Assembly: GCA_958295835.1 (NCBI GenBank)
Contig: OY282378.1
Span: 248,001-312,000 of the forward strand
Direction of reading: 5' to 3'
Length of the DNA stretch: 64,000 bases
Source: an uncultured Gammaproteobacteria bacterium
GTDB lineage: Bacteria > Pseudomonadota > Gammaproteobacteria > HK1
A program made the translations under genes and the position numbers. The notes under the pieces were generated by a model, which worked only from the letters and a program-made list of their open reading frames with translations, ran no database searches and was not told the DNA's origin. Below, in pieces: positions 62,299 through 64,000 of this stretch (position 1 is the first letter of the stretch; each line of letters starts with the position of its first letter).

Positions 62299-63645
62299 AT
62301 GGTGAGGACCTGGATACGAAACCCGCTGGCCATCCTGGCCGGTGACGAGGCGGCGGGCGGCCTCGTCGTCGAGGGAGACCGCATCGCCGAATGCCTGGTC
62401 GCCGGCGCCGCGCCCGCCACGCCCTGCGATCACACCTTCGACGCCTCCGGGCACGTCGTGCTGCCGGGACTGATCAACACGCATCACCACTTCTACCAGA
62501 CCCTGACGCGCGCCTGCCGCCCCGCCCTCGGCAAGGAGCTGTTCGACTGGCTCGAGGCCCTCTATCCGATCTGGGCGAGGTTGACCCCGGATCAGCTCGA
62601 CGTTGCGACGCGGCTCGCGCTGGCCGAGCTGCTGCTCTCCGGTTGCACGACCGCGGCGGACCACCACTACGTCTTCCCGCAAGGGCTCGAAGACGCCGTG
62701 GACGTCCAGGCCGCGGCCGCCCGGGACATGGGGATGCGGGTGACGCTGGCGCGCGGGTCCATGAACCTGTCGGTCGAGGACGGCGGCCTGCCGCCCCCGT
62801 CCGTGGTCCAGGACGCCGAGACCATCCTCGCCGACAGCGAGCGGGTGATCGACGCCTTCCACGAACCGGGGGAAGGCGCGTTCGTCCGGATCGCCCTCGC
62901 GCCCTGCTCGCCGTTTTCCGTGACGCGGGAGATCATGCGCGATACCGCGCGTCTCGCCGAAGAAAAGGACGTCCGCCTGCATACCCATCTCGCGGAGACC
63001 GTGGACGAGAACGCGTTCTGCGAGCACACGTTCGGATGCCGTCCGCTCGACTATCTCGAAGACACGGGCTGGCTGGGCGATCGGACCTGGCTCGCCCACG
63101 GCATCCACTTCACGCCGGAAGAGATCGAACGCCTGGGACGCGCCGGGACCGGCATTACCCACTGCCCCGGCTCCAACATGGTGCTCGCCTCGGGGCTGTG
63201 CCCGGCCGTGGATCTGGCGGCGGCCGGGGCGCCGGTCGGCCTCGGCGTGGACGGCTCCGCGTCCGAGGATGCATCGAACCTGATGCAGGAGGTGCGCCAG
63301 GCACTACAGGTGCAGCGCCTGCGCTACGGCGCGGCCCGCATCGGCCATGCGGACGTGCTGCACTGGGCGACCGCCGGCTCGGCGGCCTGCCTCGGCCGCG
63401 ACGACGTCGGGCGGATCGCACCCGGCAGGCAGGCCGACCTGGCCCTCTTCAAGCTGGACGAGCCGCGCTTCTCGGGGGCGGGAGATCCGCTGGCCGCCCT
63501 CGTCCTGTGCGGCGCCCATCGCGCCGACCGGGTCATGGTCGGCGGCGCGTGGCGGGTGATCGAGGGGCAGGTCGTCGATCTCGACCTGGAAGCCCTGATG
63601 GCGCGCCATTGCGAAGCGGCGCGGGAGATGGCGCGGGTCTCGTGA
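62299..63645 (+). CDS. 8-oxoguanine deaminase-like amidohydrolase
   Basis: A 448-residue amidohydrolase of the TrzA/ATZ-like deaminase family. The metal ligands are in GHVVLPGLINTHHHFYQTLT, HTHLAETVDENAFCEHT, LAHGIHFTPEEIERLGRAG and the distal GLGVDGSASEDASNLMQEVR. This pattern and length fit 8-oxoguanine deaminase (uric acid formation from 8-oxoguanine); related cytosine/guanine-type or chlorohydrolase activities are possible. ATG 62299 was chosen. With the purine-type BMP transporter and Rieske oxygenase genes elsewhere in the window, purine catabolism is plausible. Confidence 0.85.
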   Translation: MVRTWIRNPLAILAGDEAAGGLVVEGDRIAECLVAGAAPATPCDHTFDASGHVVLPGLINTHHHFYQTLTRACRPALGKELFDWLEALYPIWARLTPDQLDVATRLALAELLLSGCTTAADHHYVFPQGLEDAVDVQAAAARDMGMRVTLARGSMNLSVEDGGLPPPSVVQDAETILADSERVIDAFHEPGEGAFVRIALAPCSPFSVTREIMRDTARLAEEKDVRLHTHLAETVDENAFCEHTFGCRPLDYLEDTGWLGDRTWLAHGIHFTPEEIERLGRAGTGITHCPGSNMVLASGLCPAVDLAAAGAPVGLGVDGSASEDASNLMQEVRQALQVQRLRYGAARIGHADVLHWATAGSAACLGRDDVGRIAPGRQADLALFKLDEPRFSGAGDPLAALVLCGAHRADRVMVGGAWRVIEGQVVDLDLEALMARHCEAAREMARVS

Positions 63646-63853
63646 CCGGAGCCGGCTCCGGTGTTGGCCGGCCCGGATGCCGGCCGTAGCGCGCGCCGGA
63701 ACAGAAAGGCCGCAGGCGGCTACCGGACCGGCAACTCCCGTGCACAGGACGGATCATGCAGCGTGATCCTGGACAAACCGGCCGACCGCAGCAATCACGT
63801 GCGCCGACGCAACGGCGGCCTCCCCGCCTGCAAGACGGTTCCGAAACTTCCGT

Positions 63854-64000
63854 TTATCCCGTATTTCTCCCGCGCTTCGCCTTCGGCGCGATGACGGCCT
63901 CAATCCCCTGCACTGCCAGGAATTGACGAATGGCATTGCTGTCATATGCCTTGTCCATCACCACCGCCCCCAGCCCAGGCAACGCTGGCGCCCCCTTCCA
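63854..64000 (-). CDS. IS5-like transposase, partial (C-terminal part runs off the window)
   Basis: The last 48 codons read WKGAPALPGLGAVVMDKAYD, SNAIRQFLAVQGIEAVIAPK and AKRGRNTG then stop. VVMDKAYDSNAIRQFL is the second-Asp region of IS5-type DDE transposases. The final catalytic Glu region expected after it is missing because the frame stops, so this is either one of two overlapping frames or a decayed copy. The 5' part is outside the window. Confidence 0.7.
   Translation of the reverse strand, partial: WKGAPALPGLGAVVMDKAYDSNAIRQFLAVQGIEAVIAPKAKRGRNTG

Overview
The window is GC-rich, gene-dense bacterial chromosome. The run kdsD-lptC-lptA-lptB-rpoN-hpf-ptsN and a prfB gene with the classical programmed frameshift point to a Gram-negative proteobacterium, most likely a gammaproteobacterium. 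The rest is dominated by uptake systems and catabolic enzymes (tripartite tricarboxylate, oligopeptide, BMP-type nucleoside/purine and glycine-betaine-type transporters; AcnX, amidase, hydantoinase, 8-oxoguanine-deaminase-like genes). Insertion sequences and gene wreckage are frequent. No tRNA, rRNA or CRISPR array was found.

Layout: 1-5375 holds tctC-tctB-(tctA) on the minus strand and, divergently, a sulfatase, both AcnX subunits and a truncated Asp/Glu-racemase-like gene. 5376-13004 is core: pckA, LPS transport, rpoN, hpf, ptsN. 13045-14777 holds IS debris, then a thioredoxin-fold gene whose first active-site Cys codon is an in-frame TGA (candidate selenoprotein), then ccdA. 14877-19660 is a 3-hydroxyisobutyrate-dehydrogenase-like gene and an oligopeptide ABC operon without its binding protein. 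19903-21541 is a DDE insertion element. 21642-24265 encodes a split Rieske oxygenase: GST, stand-alone Rieske protein and a catalytic subunit lacking the Rieske domain. 24270-24720 is a collapsed vapBC-type pair. 25031-30576 is a BMP-family ABC transporter interrupted by hicAB with a frameshifted hicA.

30918-36430 is an inserted block flanked by two 493-bp direct repeats, about 98% identical by hand count. It carries a three-gene, probably antiphage cassette: a HEPN-like gene split by a 2,071-bp IS1634-type element with a 6-bp target duplication, a KGGVGR-motif ParA-like ATPase and a second P-loop ATPase, the last two translationally coupled. 36654-40877 has a choline-kinase-like gene, a fused double ProW-type permease, a proV remnant and a ProX-like protein. 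41141-46609 holds two 1,497-bp IS630 copies flanking a P1 peptidase and an AT-rich HNH endonuclease gene. 46631-64000 has a lipoprotein, the orphan oligopeptide-binding protein (sharing a 91-bp upstream element with the distant permease operon), an amidase, a PotA-like ATPase, a giant flotillin with tandem repeats, hyuA/hyuB, prfB, an 8-oxoguanine-deaminase-like gene and the edge of an IS5-like transposase.

Best candidates for something new: the UGTC thioredoxin/CcdA pair, the HEPN/KGGVGR/P-loop cassette with its unusual flanking repeats, and the split Rieske oxygenase with a GST partner.
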